Shown here piece after piece: positions 8,832 to 18,225 of a stretch of 64,000 nucleotides of DNA (the first letter of the stretch is position 1; each line of letters begins with the position of its first letter). The DNA lies in NCBI GenBank assembly GCA_022783665.1, contig JALFZJ010000063.1, positions 1-64,000 of the forward strand. Reading direction: 5' to 3'. Source of the stretch: Arcanobacterium sp. (GTDB lineage: Bacteria > Actinomycetota > Actinomycetes > Actinomycetales > Actinomycetaceae). The position numbers were made by a program, and so were the translations under genes. The notes under the pieces are model-generated. The model did not search any database and was not told the DNA's origin. It saw nothing but the letters and a program-made list of their open reading frames with translations.

Positions 8832-10784
8832 CTAGAACCTCTCGATCACATCAACGGTCTTGCCCGACTTCAACACAGCCAGATTCTTCTTCAACTCATG
8901 CATCACCGAAAACTCAACCGAGTACCCAAACACCACCACCCGTGACAGCTCCAACTCGCCACTCTCAAGGAGGCGAACCAGAGCCACAACATCGTCACTC
9001 GTCAAACCCGTATCGATGATGTAGCCAGAATCCCCGCACACATCAAGCTCGTAACCAGCCAGCGTCACCTTCTTAGGTGATGCCGTGAGCCCAAAACCAT
9101 CCTTCACCAGCCACGTCGCCAACACCGTGTCATGCCCGGGCGTGCCATTCAAATCGAATTTCGACACATAATCCCCAGAGAACAGCGCATCTGTATTGTC
9201 TGGGTCAAAACGCTCCAGCTGATCCAGAACCTGACCAGACGGCTCCTCCAAACGATACAACCGGAACCCATAATCAATATCCGCGCCCGTCTCATCCTTA
9301 ATCTTCGCCGCAGCACGCTTAATACGCTCACGACCAATCTCGTCAATAGTGCGATAACCGGCGTGATAAGCACGTTTTCCTGCGTCGATCTTCTCGGGCA
9401 ATTGAACCATGACATATTTGCGCGTGCCGACGTCGGCCGAATTAAGTTGCATCACGGCATCCGCAGTTGTTCCAGAGCCAGAGAAAAAATCGACAATTGT
9501 GTCTCCTGGTCGGCTCCCTATTTCAATGATTCGTTTCAACAATGGCGTTGGTTTCGGGAAACTAGCAGCATCCGCTTCTAGCAGAGTCTTAACTTCCTGA
9601 GTGCCAACCTGCTGATTGAAGCCCTTATCATCCCAGATGCTAAATACTTTGCGTGTTCTTTGATCGCCTGATCCACGGCGTAAATAATCTTTGACAAAAA
9701 TGTCAAATTCGTTACGTTTTGTAATGAGCTTAGCCACCAGTTTGTCACTTTCCAGACGGCTTTTCTGTTCACCCCACATCCATCTCCCGTCACGCCCGTC
9801 GCTTTTTTTGGGAACTACGGATACCCATCCAGGTTTCGGATCTAAGGAGACTTTCAAGGAATCAGGGCATACATAAATCGGAAAGAACATCTCTGGGCGA
9901 TCTTCCCTGAGCGAGGCGACACCTCGTTGCCTCAGACCTAAAAGACGGTACTTTCCATTCTCGTCTGCAAAATTGAATTCTTCTTCCTCATTTTCAGTGA
10001 GCGGCCGCCCAGATAACTCGACCGCTTCACTTGAGCGTGCATAAACCAAGATGTAATCATGTGAGGGAGCAATCGAAGAATTGGACTGCCGACCGCGCGG
10101 ATTATTCTTTACCGATATTTGAGCCAAAAACCCCTGTTCCCCAAAGATTTCATCGCATAGAAGTTTCAGATCAGACTGCTCATTATCGTCGATACTTATA
10201 AAGATAACGCCGTCATCAGCGAGGAGTTCCTTGGCGAGTTGGAGGCGTGGATACATGAAGGTAAGCCACGCGGAGTGCGAGGATTTTCCTTGGAGGTCAA
10301 GGACGCGTTCTGCTTCGTCTTCGCTCAGACCGATCTTGTCGACGAGGTTCGCGGGCGTGAATCCAAAGTCGTCGTTGTAGACAAAGCCGTCCGAGCCGGT
10401 GTTATAGGGCGGGTCGATGTAGATACATTTGACCTTGCCCGCGTAGGAGCCGAGGAGGTGTTTGAGGGCGTCAAGGTTGTCACCGACGATGTAGAGGTTC
10501 TCGGACTCTCGGTTCTCTGGCTCAGCGTTGTGCTTAAGATCGGGCACGACCACGGTTTCGGTCTCCGTTGAAGTCAAATACTTGGCGTACGATTTGCCGA
10601 GGAATCTCAGCTCGTAGCCTTCCTTCGTGAGATTGACGTCGCCGTTCTGGAGGCTTTCTTGGAGTCGGTCGAGCATGAAGTTGCCGTCTTTATCGAAGTA
10701 CTCCGGCAGCGCTGCGCGGAGTCGTTCGATCTCAAAGTCGTTCGGGGTGACGGTTTCGTTGTGTTGGCGTGCATCGCGGATCAT
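8832..10784 (-). CDS. Type III DNA methyltransferase Mod (beta-class order)
   Basis: 650 aa; CIYIDPPYNTGSDGF (DPPY) precedes TIVDFFSGSGTTADAV (FxGxG). Confidence 0.92.
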   Translation of the reverse strand: MIRDARQHNETVTPNDFEIERLRAALPEYFDKDGNFMLDRLQESLQNGDVNLTKEGYELRFLGKSYAKYLTSTETETVVVPDLKHNAEPENRESENLYIVGDNLDALKHLLGSYAGKVKCIYIDPPYNTGSDGFVYNDDFGFTPANLVDKIGLSEDEAERVLDLQGKSSHSAWLTFMYPRLQLAKELLADDGVIFISIDDNEQSDLKLLCDEIFGEQGFLAQISVKNNPRGRQSNSSIAPSHDYILVYARSSEAVELSGRPLTENEEEEFNFADENGKYRLLGLRQRGVASLREDRPEMFFPIYVCPDSLKVSLDPKPGWVSVVPKKSDGRDGRWMWGEQKSRLESDKLVAKLITKRNEFDIFVKDYLRRGSGDQRTRKVFSIWDDKGFNQQVGTQEVKTLLEADAASFPKPTPLLKRIIEIGSRPGDTIVDFFSGSGTTADAVMQLNSADVGTRKYVMVQLPEKIDAGKRAYHAGYRTIDEIGRERIKRAAAKIKDETGADIDYGFRLYRLEEPSGQVLDQLERFDPDNTDALFSGDYVSKFDLNGTPGHDTVLATWLVKDGFGLTASPKKVTLAGYELDVCGDSGYIIDTGLTSDDVVALVRLLESGELELSRVVVFGYSVEFSVMHELKKNLAVLKSGKTVDVIERF

Positions 10785-11023
10785 TGTGCGTTCTCCTGTT
10801 CGTTAGGGACGACTTCGCAGATGTCGGCGATGTCGCAGTTGAGTGCTTGGCAGATTTTCACGAGGACGGTTGTGGTCACGTTTTCGTCGCGGCCGAGCTT
10901 GGCGATTGTTGCTCCTGATAGCCCGGTCATGTGGCGGAGGTCTTGTTTTTGTAGGTCTTTGTCGATGAGGAGTTTCCAGAGTCGTTTGTAGGTCACGCTT
11001 CGGGTGGAGGGGTTGGTCATCAC
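10781..11023 (-). CDS. XRE/Cro-type helix-turn-helix regulator
   Basis: 80 aa; YKRLWKLLIDKDLQKQDLRHMTGLSGATIAKLGRDENVTTTVLVKICQALNCDIADICE, typical HTH_26/XRE pattern; 4-nt overlaps with both neighbours. Confidence 0.85.
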   Translation of the reverse strand: MMTNPSTRSVTYKRLWKLLIDKDLQKQDLRHMTGLSGATIAKLGRDENVTTTVLVKICQALNCDIADICEVVPNEQENAQ

Positions 11024-12855
11024 TGTTCCTCTTCTGCGACGTCGTAGACGTCTAGTAGGTAGCCGTAGCGGCCTTGCGTTTTACTCTTGGAAAACTCGAT
11101 GAGTGTCGTATCGGGCGAGTATTCGAGTCCCACGGTGCGATCGGTGTTTTCTAGGATGATGATTTGCTGGTCTTTGGCTTGTTGGGCGAAGTAGTCGAAG
11201 AGTCCGGCACGCATGGACGCGTCAGGGCTGTGGTGGCCTTCGTCGAAGCCGTGTAGGGGCGTGTCGATCAGGAGGAATCCTGGCGCGTGGGGTGATCTGC
11301 GGTTCATGAAGGCGTGGAATGCGAGTGCGACGATAGTGTTGAAGAAGGCGCAGTAGCCTTTGCCTTGCTCGTCGGCTTTGGCGTACCCGGCGATTTCGAC
11401 GTCGAAGACTTGCCGGTCGAATGCTGCCGCGTGGGCTCCGGGGAAGTTCGCCTCGGCCAAGATGCGTTGTATAGAGCGGGTCATTGAGTAGTAGAAGTCG
11501 CCGTCGAAGTGTTCGCGTGGTTTGAATTTCTCGAGGCCTGTGGTGTCGGTTTCGTCGCCACCGTCGAGTGTGTGTTCGAAACGGCGCACGAGCTTCGTGA
11601 GTTGTTCCTGTTCAGCTTTGATGTTCTGGGCGGCGGCGAGGCTTTTGATCTGTTCCTTGATGCTGCGTGTGGCTGGATTCAGGTCGCGGTTCAACTGTGT
11701 CATCAGCTGGTTGTGGGCAGCCTTGTTGCGCAACTGCTCCTCTGTGAGGGTGGTGATGCGGTTGCCGAGTTGGTCGAGGTCGTTGGCAGCATCGTGGCGG
11801 AGGTGCCGTATGCGCGTGATCTCGTTTTCAAATGCCGCGATTTCACCATCGGTTGGTGGTGCCGCATCGATGCTGCTGTGACAGAACTGGCAGGTATCCG
11901 GGTGTGGATGTTCCCGGTCGTGGAGCATGCCTTGGAGTTGGAGATCGAGGCGTGCAAGGTCTGCATCGTATTGGGTGATGAGGGTGCGTCGCTGTTCGCT
12001 GGCCACCTGAAGGATTTCGAGGCTCTTGGTTTGGTCACTGATGGCCGCGATGAGCGTGGTGTCTTTGGCCAGGATGTCCTGGCGTTGTTGTTGGAGTTGT
12101 TCGAGCTGAGTTTGAAGGTTCTTCAGATATGCCTCGATGGTGGTGCCTTCGGCGGCGGCTTGCGCTTCGGCTTGTTCCAGCTCGGCGAGCCGTGTGTGGA
12201 TGATGTCGAGCTGTTGATAGATGTATCGCTCGATTGCTTTGCGGCGCGCCCGTTTCTCGGAGTCGCTTTCTCGTGAGGTAGCGTCGTCAAAATTCTCGCC
12301 TTGGGCGAGCACGAGGAGCGCTGAGAGGTCTTGGGTTTGTGACTGCGATTTCGACGAGTGCGGCAGCAAGATTGAGGGCTTTGGTCGTCCAATTTCGCTT
12401 TCAGGAACCAGCAGGACGTGTTGGATTGCTTTCCATGAGAAGCGAACTTTCCTGAAGGCTTCATTCGCGATGACCTTGCGGCCGGGCCCGATTCCAAGCA
12501 GCCCGATGAGGAGGTCGTTGAGGGGTTTCTTGCCAGTGTTGCTCAGCGTATAGGTTCCGCTGTCGATAGCTGGGTCAGTGGACTCGACGATCACGCTTGA
12601 GCCTGGCTTGGTTGAGCGGGACAGGGTGACCTCACCGCGGGGTGTGGCGAATGTGACGAACGCGGTGGTGTATCCGGTCTTGTCGGTGAATGGCAGTCCG
12701 TCGCCACCACAGGCGTAGGCGATCGTTTTCACGATCCTCGACTTGCCCGTGTTGGACGGGCCAACAATGCAGTTCAAGCCGGGCGCGAGATCGATGGTCG
12801 AGGTGGTGCCGTCGTCCCTGGTGGCTTTGACCTGTCGGATCCACAACTTACCCAC
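11020..12855 (-). CDS. SMC/Rad50-like AAA ATPase, probable ABC-three-component ATPase
   Basis: 611 aa; Walker A VGPSNTGKSRIVK, coiled coil interrupted by CQFC zinc-hook-like motif, Walker B FLLIDTPLHGFDEG. Confidence 0.8.
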   Translation of the reverse strand: MGKLWIRQVKATRDDGTTSTIDLAPGLNCIVGPSNTGKSRIVKTIAYACGGDGLPFTDKTGYTTAFVTFATPRGEVTLSRSTKPGSSVIVESTDPAIDSGTYTLSNTGKKPLNDLLIGLLGIGPGRKVIANEAFRKVRFSWKAIQHVLLVPESEIGRPKPSILLPHSSKSQSQTQDLSALLVLAQGENFDDATSRESDSEKRARRKAIERYIYQQLDIIHTRLAELEQAEAQAAAEGTTIEAYLKNLQTQLEQLQQQRQDILAKDTTLIAAISDQTKSLEILQVASEQRRTLITQYDADLARLDLQLQGMLHDREHPHPDTCQFCHSSIDAAPPTDGEIAAFENEITRIRHLRHDAANDLDQLGNRITTLTEEQLRNKAAHNQLMTQLNRDLNPATRSIKEQIKSLAAAQNIKAEQEQLTKLVRRFEHTLDGGDETDTTGLEKFKPREHFDGDFYYSMTRSIQRILAEANFPGAHAAAFDRQVFDVEIAGYAKADEQGKGYCAFFNTIVALAFHAFMNRRSPHAPGFLLIDTPLHGFDEGHHSPDASMRAGLFDYFAQQAKDQQIIILENTDRTVGLEYSPDTTLIEFSKSKTQGRYGYLLDVYDVAEEEQ

Positions 12856-13270
12856 GGTTCACCCCCGCGTGCTGGACTCGATCGACGACAGTATTAACGC
12901 CGAGTTCAATGAGCCGGGCAACCGACTCCGTGTACGCCTGGGCGTAGTCACCTCGCAAGGAGCTTGAATACTCCTGGCAGGCGGTGGTTGGCGAGAAGGT
13001 GATGCCGTTGTCAGGGGTCTCGGCGAGGCCAGTGCGCACGAGGCGCGCCAGGCCTTCGTGGACGCGGCGGCGACGGGCATCGTATTCCGCTGCCGCATAT
13101 GGCGTATCACCGTGAAGGCTGCCGCTGCCGAAGCCGAAGGGTTTCATGTAGGTCGCGGCGAGATCGATTGAGGTGATTTCATCCAAGGTTGCCGGGCACG
13201 GCAGGTGAGGTAAGCACATTGCCAGACGCGTCGCGGTCTCTGCCGGGGTGTTGAACAGGCTAGTTGTCAT
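12848..13270 (-). CDS. Probable ABC-three-component middle component
   Basis: 140 aa, sits between and overlaps the ATPase and the ABC-3C CTD gene; assignment mostly by position and size. Confidence 0.55.
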   Translation of the reverse strand: MTTSLFNTPAETATRLAMCLPHLPCPATLDEITSIDLAATYMKPFGFGSGSLHGDTPYAAAEYDARRRRVHEGLARLVRTGLAETPDNGITFSPTTACQEYSSSLRGDYAQAYTESVARLIELGVNTVVDRVQHAGVNRG

Positions 13271-14303
13271 CGCGGATCACCCAGTGCAGCTGGTCGTCGT
13301 TGACGAGCATGTGGCACATGCCCTTTTTGTGAGTTGCTCGCACCATGGAGGGGAACTTCACCAAGACTGATCCTGTCAACGCGAAGTCGGCGGCCGTGGT
13401 GAGTGTCGCGTTCATCCGCAGGTAGCCGTCGTCGTAGTCGGCTTCACAGACCTCGATTACTCCATCACACAGATCGTCTTTCATCGCGGAGAACTCCATG
13501 TCACCGTCGGGTAGCAGGTCGCGCAGGTTACGCCGAACTCCCTCGGCATCCCAGAAATGACCACGCTGACGCGCGTAGGCCTTCTGATATTTCTCCGGCA
13601 GATCGGCCGCATTCACGATTCTCACGCCGAGGTGTTCTTCCAACGCGGCGAGGATCGCTGTCGTATAGCCAGACTCAACCGTTGGGTCTGGTACATCGGG
13701 GACGTCCGGTGGCGGTTTCCACGGCAAGGACGACGAGCCGAGGTGTAGCTTACCGCCGCTGATTCGTCCTTCAGCCAGCGGCAGGTTGGTGAACAAGTCG
13801 AGTTGAGGTTGTGGTGCCAGGCCGTCGGCAAGAAGGTCACGATCGTTGCTGTTGGCCCACAGGATTTCTTTCAGCCACGGGCCGATCGCCGCCGGGACGT
13901 CAGCGGCGGTGTGGACGTTGATGCTCGCCATCACGAGTTGACGTTGGAAGGTCGCCAGAGCATCGATACCAATCTCATCGCAGAGTTCTTCGACCTTGCT
14001 CACATCAAGATGATTGTGGAAATCCCGCGCTTTCCATGCAGGCAATTTCCGCTCCCCGTTGAAATAGCGCACCAGGTCGGTTTGGTTCACGCCTGCCCAA
14101 ACCCCTGCTGTGATCGAGGTCTTACCAGGAGGCCTCGTTTTCTCATGTTTGGAGGTCTCAACGAAGACGGTCTCTTTGTCCATCACCGCATCAAAGAAGT
14201 CCATCATGAAGCCCTTCTTCGTGCGAGAAACACCGGACATAAACGGTTTGACGGTGCGGCAGAACGCGCCAAGCGCGAAGTGAGGATCAGCCTGTTCAGC
14301 CAT
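13260..14303 (-). CDS. ABC-three-component C-terminal-domain protein
   Basis: 347 aa; C-terminal KAYARQRGHFWDAEGVRRNLRDLLPDGDMEFSAMKDDLCDGVIEVCEADYDDGYLRM resembles the ABC-3C CTD pattern (FY.AE.LR...RD.LP...F..L..D..DGV). Confidence 0.65.
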   Translation of the reverse strand: MAEQADPHFALGAFCRTVKPFMSGVSRTKKGFMMDFFDAVMDKETVFVETSKHEKTRPPGKTSITAGVWAGVNQTDLVRYFNGERKLPAWKARDFHNHLDVSKVEELCDEIGIDALATFQRQLVMASINVHTAADVPAAIGPWLKEILWANSNDRDLLADGLAPQPQLDLFTNLPLAEGRISGGKLHLGSSSLPWKPPPDVPDVPDPTVESGYTTAILAALEEHLGVRIVNAADLPEKYQKAYARQRGHFWDAEGVRRNLRDLLPDGDMEFSAMKDDLCDGVIEVCEADYDDGYLRMNATLTTAADFALTGSVLVKFPSMVRATHKKGMCHMLVNDDQLHWVIRDDN

Positions 14304-14801
14304 GCCGTCTCCTCCTCGTCTTTTGCCGTCTTGTCTCGTCTGCGGTGTCGAGAGTCCATTTTTCTACCGTGGAAACAGGTTCAAAACGCGAGCCTGCCTC
14401 TTCAAGGTACGGTAGATCAATTCTACCCCAGGCGCCGCGTTTCTGAACATTTAGTGCAGGAACGTGCCGTGATGGGAGGTGATCACCATGGCGAGGAACG
14501 CGAAACAGACGTCGCGGTCTGTGGCACGCAAGGCGTCGGCAGTGCTGCGTGACGGACGTTCGTCTGCCAGGACGAAGTCGGTCGCGGCGTCGGCACTGGC
14601 GCAGGCGCGTCCGTCGAAGAAGGGCAAGTAGCCCTCTGAGGTTGGTTCGTCTGCGTGTCGACAGCACCGAGCCAACCACTTGTTCATTGCTGGCCGTCTC
14701 GTACCGGTAGCTAGCCGGTCAGCACACCTTCTCTGCGGCTGTAGCTAAGCCAGCAGACCTAGTTGTCAATCAATGTCACTTGGGAGACCCCGTTCAGGCC
14801 T

Positions 14802-14851
14802 GACGGGCACCTCGCCTCGCTGCCATCAGCGCAGCAGGTGGGGTGCCCGTC
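14802..14851. terminator. Hairpin between the divergent defence operon and phage module
   Basis: GACGGGCACC ... GGTGCCCGTC stem; no clear poly-T tract. Confidence 0.4.
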
Positions 14852-14935
14852 GTCATATCAGTCTTGAACGCTCTCCTCTCGTGAATCCCATCCCGGCCTG
14901 AGCACTGGGTCTTCCGCAACACATGCGGAGGAGCC

Positions 14936-15559
14936 ATGAAGCTCACGATCACATCAGAACCCATCAGTAACTACACCGGCGCGAAGGCACGTATCGACCG
15001 TGACCTGGAAGCCACGCCTGAGGAAGTGGCAGCGATGATCGCCACCGACCTCAAACAGCGCCAACAAGCAGCCGCCGACCCGTCAACCGTCCAGCCGCGC
15101 ACAGCCCAGGCCATTGTCACCGAGCTCGGGCGCGATGAGTACAACGCGTGGCACACGTTGTGGCGGCAAGACCGTAACAAGGATGTGTTGTGTTCCTGGG
15201 AGGTGTGGAACGCCCACGGCAACCAGGGCCTTTATGTTACGGCCTCGGCAGAAGACCAATATTTCGCTGCCGAAGAGGAACGCACTCGCGAAGCCCTCAT
15301 GGCGCTGATTGAGCAGCTGATCGGCGGACTGCCAGAGGTGCAGCGCGCGGTGGCGATCGCGATCCTGGTTGAGCGCCGCCCGGCGGTCGAGGTCGCTGCC
15401 GAGCGTGGAGTGAACAAGGCGGCCGTTTCACAGGCATTGAAGCGAGCAAAAGAGACCCTCATCCGCAGGCTTAGGGAGGTGGGTGTTAACTCTTCGTCGG
15501 TTTCTGGCCTTCAGTTGAGCGACACAGAGCGTGGCGCTCAGGAAGGAAAGAACCGATGA
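14936..15559 (+). CDS. Phage-type sigma factor-like HTH protein
   Basis: Preceded by GCGGAGGAGCC; C-terminal sigma-70 region 4-like LPEVQRAVAIAILVERRPAVEVAAERGVNKAAVSQALKRAKETLIRRL. Confidence 0.65.
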   Translation: MKLTITSEPISNYTGAKARIDRDLEATPEEVAAMIATDLKQRQQAAADPSTVQPRTAQAIVTELGRDEYNAWHTLWRQDRNKDVLCSWEVWNAHGNQGLYVTASAEDQYFAAEEERTREALMALIEQLIGGLPEVQRAVAIAILVERRPAVEVAAERGVNKAAVSQALKRAKETLIRRLREVGVNSSSVSGLQLSDTERGAQEGKNR

Positions 15560-15810
15560 GTACCAAGCTCAAGCTCCGGGTCGGCAAGAAGCCTGATCCG
15601 AAGGCGACGATCTCGACCAAGGAAATCCGAGCCAGCAAGCACCTGATCCGTCAGATCTTCGGCACCGCGACACCGCGCCACAAGATGGCCATCATCTTGC
15701 CTGGCGCTGACACCACCGAAGTTGACGTGCGCATCGCCAACGCTGCCGTTGACGATCTCATGGCACTGGCCCGCGCGGTCGGCGCCACCCGTGGTGGTGA
15801 TCAGCAATGA
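15556..15810 (+). CDS. Hypothetical phage-module protein
   Basis: 84 aa ORF, 4-nt overlaps with flanking ORFs. Confidence 0.6.
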   Translation: MSTKLKLRVGKKPDPKATISTKEIRASKHLIRQIFGTATPRHKMAIILPGADTTEVDVRIANAAVDDLMALARAVGATRGGDQQ

Positions 15811-16229
15811 ATATCGCCGAAGCAAACCGTTTCATTACCGCGTTGAACCTGATTGCTGAAGGGGCGACGATGCTCGCCCTGGCGATTGAAGAATCCGCCT
15901 GGGAGAACTTCGAAGACCACGCTGGCATGCCCGGCACACGTCCGATCGCGGCTGCTCGGCTTGCGCAGCCCGCTCTCGAGGAGGCCGCCGAGGAGTACGA
16001 CACCACCCACCAACCAGCGAACCAGGTACCCGATCAAGAGCCAGCGAAGGCTAAGGAGTTGGTGTCGTTGGAGCAGGTACGTGCTGTGCTCGCCAAGCTG
16101 TCGCAGGCAGGCCACACCGCCAAGGTGCGCGAACTGATCCAGGGCGCTGGTGCGGCCAAGCTGTCCGATGTTGATCCGGCCAAGTATGGGTGGTTGCTGT
16201 CACGGGCGGAGGCGATTGCCGATGCCTGA
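15807..16229 (+). CDS. Hypothetical phage-module protein
   Basis: 140 aa, overlaps both neighbours; C-terminal region VRAVLAKLSQAGHTAKVRELIQGAGAAKLSDVDPAKYGWLLSRAEAI as in phage replication-cluster proteins. Confidence 0.6.
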   Translation: MNIAEANRFITALNLIAEGATMLALAIEESAWENFEDHAGMPGTRPIAAARLAQPALEEAAEEYDTTHQPANQVPDQEPAKAKELVSLEQVRAVLAKLSQAGHTAKVRELIQGAGAAKLSDVDPAKYGWLLSRAEAIADA

Positions 16230-17364
16230 CCAACACGCGATGCTCAGTGCTTCTGGTGCACACCGATGGCTGGAATGCCCACCATCCGCACGGTTGGAAG
16301 CCGAACTGCCGGAGTCCTCCTCGCAGGCTGCCGAGCAAGGAACCGCCGCGCACGCTCTGGCGGAGTGGAAGCTACGCCGCGCCCTCCACGACGCTCCCAC
16401 CACCCGGCCGGTCTCGAACTGGCATGACGCGGAGATGGAGACCCTGACCGAAGACTATGTGGCGTTTGTTCAGGAGCGGCTGCGGGACGTGCGTGAATCG
16501 TGCGCGGATCCGACCGTGCTGATCGAGCAGCGCCTGGATTTCTCGCATGTGGTGCCGGGCGGGTTTGGGACGGGTGACTGCGTGATCATCGCCGAACCCA
16601 TGCTCCAGATCATCGACCTCAAGTACGGCCAGGGCGTCCTGGTTGAGGCTGAGCACAACCCGCAGCTCATGCTCTACGCACTCGGTGCGCTGAACGCGTT
16701 CGGGTCGCTGTATGACATCGACGACGTGGCAGTGACGATCTACCAACCCCGGCGAGCCAACATCTCCACCTGGCACGTCACCGTGGCGGAGCTTGAGGCG
16801 TGGGCGGCCGAGGTCGTGAAACCAACCGCCACGCTCGCAGCTAGCGGGGATGGTGAGTTTGCCTCTGGTGAGTGGTGCCGGTTCTGCAAACTCAACCCAA
16901 CCTGCCGAGCCCGCGCCGATGCCAACCTCGCGCTGGCCAGGCATGAGTTCGCGCCCCCTGCTGAGCTCGACGACGACGAGATCGCGGCTGTACTTGCCCA
17001 GTTGCCGGATCTGAAGGCTTGGGCGGCGGACGTCGAAGCCTACGCATTGTCGCTGGCGGTCAATCAGGGCAAGACCTGGTCGGGTTTCAAGCTCGTCGAA
17101 GGCCGCTCGATCCGCAAATACGCCGACGAGGCCGCTGTCGCCCAGGCCGCTGAGGCTGCCGGGGTCAGCGATATCTACGAGCGCAAGCTCAAGACCATCA
17201 CCGCCCTCGAGAAACAGCTCGGCAAGAAGCGGTTCACCGAACTGTTCGGTGACCTCGTGGTCAAACCTGCAGGCAAACCCGCCCTGGTTCCCGAATCCGA
17301 CAAGAGGCCCGCACTGGAGATCCAGTCAGCAACAGACGAATTCACTCCAATTTCAACGAAGTAA
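16222..17364 (+). CDS. DUF2800 family, PD-(D/E)XK-type phage nuclease
   Basis: MPDQHAMLSASGAHRWLECPPSARLEAELPESSSQAAEQGTAAHALAEWKLR; IIDLKYGQGVLVEAEHNPQLMLYALGAL; WCRFCKLNPTCRARA cysteine motif. Confidence 0.85.
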   Translation: MPDQHAMLSASGAHRWLECPPSARLEAELPESSSQAAEQGTAAHALAEWKLRRALHDAPTTRPVSNWHDAEMETLTEDYVAFVQERLRDVRESCADPTVLIEQRLDFSHVVPGGFGTGDCVIIAEPMLQIIDLKYGQGVLVEAEHNPQLMLYALGALNAFGSLYDIDDVAVTIYQPRRANISTWHVTVAELEAWAAEVVKPTATLAASGDGEFASGEWCRFCKLNPTCRARADANLALARHEFAPPAELDDDEIAAVLAQLPDLKAWAADVEAYALSLAVNQGKTWSGFKLVEGRSIRKYADEAAVAQAAEAAGVSDIYERKLKTITALEKQLGKKRFTELFGDLVVKPAGKPALVPESDKRPALEIQSATDEFTPISTK

Positions 17365-17389
17365 CCAATAGAAAGAAGGTAAGACAAGC

Positions 17390-17941
17390 ATGTCTACAAC
17401 TAATCCGACCCGCGTGGTCACCAATGAGGTCCGCCTCTCCTACGCCAACATTTTCGAAGCCAAGAGTATTCAGGGTGGTAAGCCCAAGTACTCCGTGTCG
17501 CTCATCATCCCGAAGTCCGACACCGAGACCTTGGCCAAGATCGAGCGGGCCATCGATGCCGCAATCGATGCTGGTATCGGCAAGTTTGGTGGCAAGCGCC
17601 CGAACAAGGCTGCCCTCAAGCTGCCGCTGCGTGACGGCGACATCGAGCGTGACGACGAAGCGTATGCGGATGCGATGTTCGTCAACGCCAACTCCACCAC
17701 ACCACCCCAGGTCGTCGGCACCGACCTGCAGCCGATCCTTGATGCGAGCGAGGTGTATTCGGGCTGCTACGCCCGCGTCTCCATCTCCTTCTATGCGTTC
17801 AACACGAACGGGAACAAGGGTATCGCGTGCGGGCTGGGCAACATCCAGAAGCTCCGCGACGGCGAACCCCTCGGCGGCAACCGCATCAGCGCTGAGGACG
17901 ACTTCGGGGCCTTCACAGCCAGCGACGACTTCCTCAACTAG
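17390..17941 (+). CDS. DUF2815 family, probable ssDNA-binding protein
   Basis: Characteristic TNEVRLSYANIFEAKSIQGGKPKYSVSLIIPKSDTET and C-terminal SAEDDFGAF. Confidence 0.85.
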   Translation: MSTTNPTRVVTNEVRLSYANIFEAKSIQGGKPKYSVSLIIPKSDTETLAKIERAIDAAIDAGIGKFGGKRPNKAALKLPLRDGDIERDDEAYADAMFVNANSTTPPQVVGTDLQPILDASEVYSGCYARVSISFYAFNTNGNKGIACGLGNIQKLRDGEPLGGNRISAEDDFGAFTASDDFLN

Positions 17942-17957
17942 AAGAAAGGTAACAACC

Positions 17958-18149
17958 GTGTTTTGGACTGTTTTTAACGCCATCACTCTTGCACTGTGGG
18001 TGTATGTGCTGATCCCGTTCTACGTAGTGTGGTTCGTTGAATGGCTGAAGGATAAGCGCGCGATCTGCAAGGACCGCCAGCGCATTGACCAGCTCATGGC
18101 TGATGCCGAGGCTGAGCGCGAGCAGTACCGCACGCCCACCAACCCATAA
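17958..18149 (+). CDS. Small membrane-associated hypothetical protein
   Basis: GTG start; 63 aa with one hydrophobic segment TVFNAITLALWVYVLIPFYVVWFVEWL and a charged tail. Confidence 0.5.
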   Translation: MFWTVFNAITLALWVYVLIPFYVVWFVEWLKDKRAICKDRQRIDQLMADAEAEREQYRTPTNP

Positions 18150-18225
18150 ATCATCACCCCTGGCCGGGAGAGCATCCATCACGGTGGGTGTTCTCCCGGC
18201 CCTTACCTCTTGTGGAGCCGTTACC

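Noticed and set aside
7947-8945. 332-aa plus-strand ORF antisense to res
   Set aside because: Low-complexity Arg/His/Leu-rich translation and opposite the well-supported Res subunit.
11509-12276. 255-aa plus-strand ORF antisense to the SMC-like ATPase
   Set aside because: Shadow ORF of the coiled-coil codons; no recognisable motif.
14296-14687. Two overlapping minus-strand ORFs upstream of the ABC-3C operon
   Set aside because: They conflict with each other; no recognised domain; more likely promoter/leader region, though 14451-14687 cannot be excluded as a small gene.
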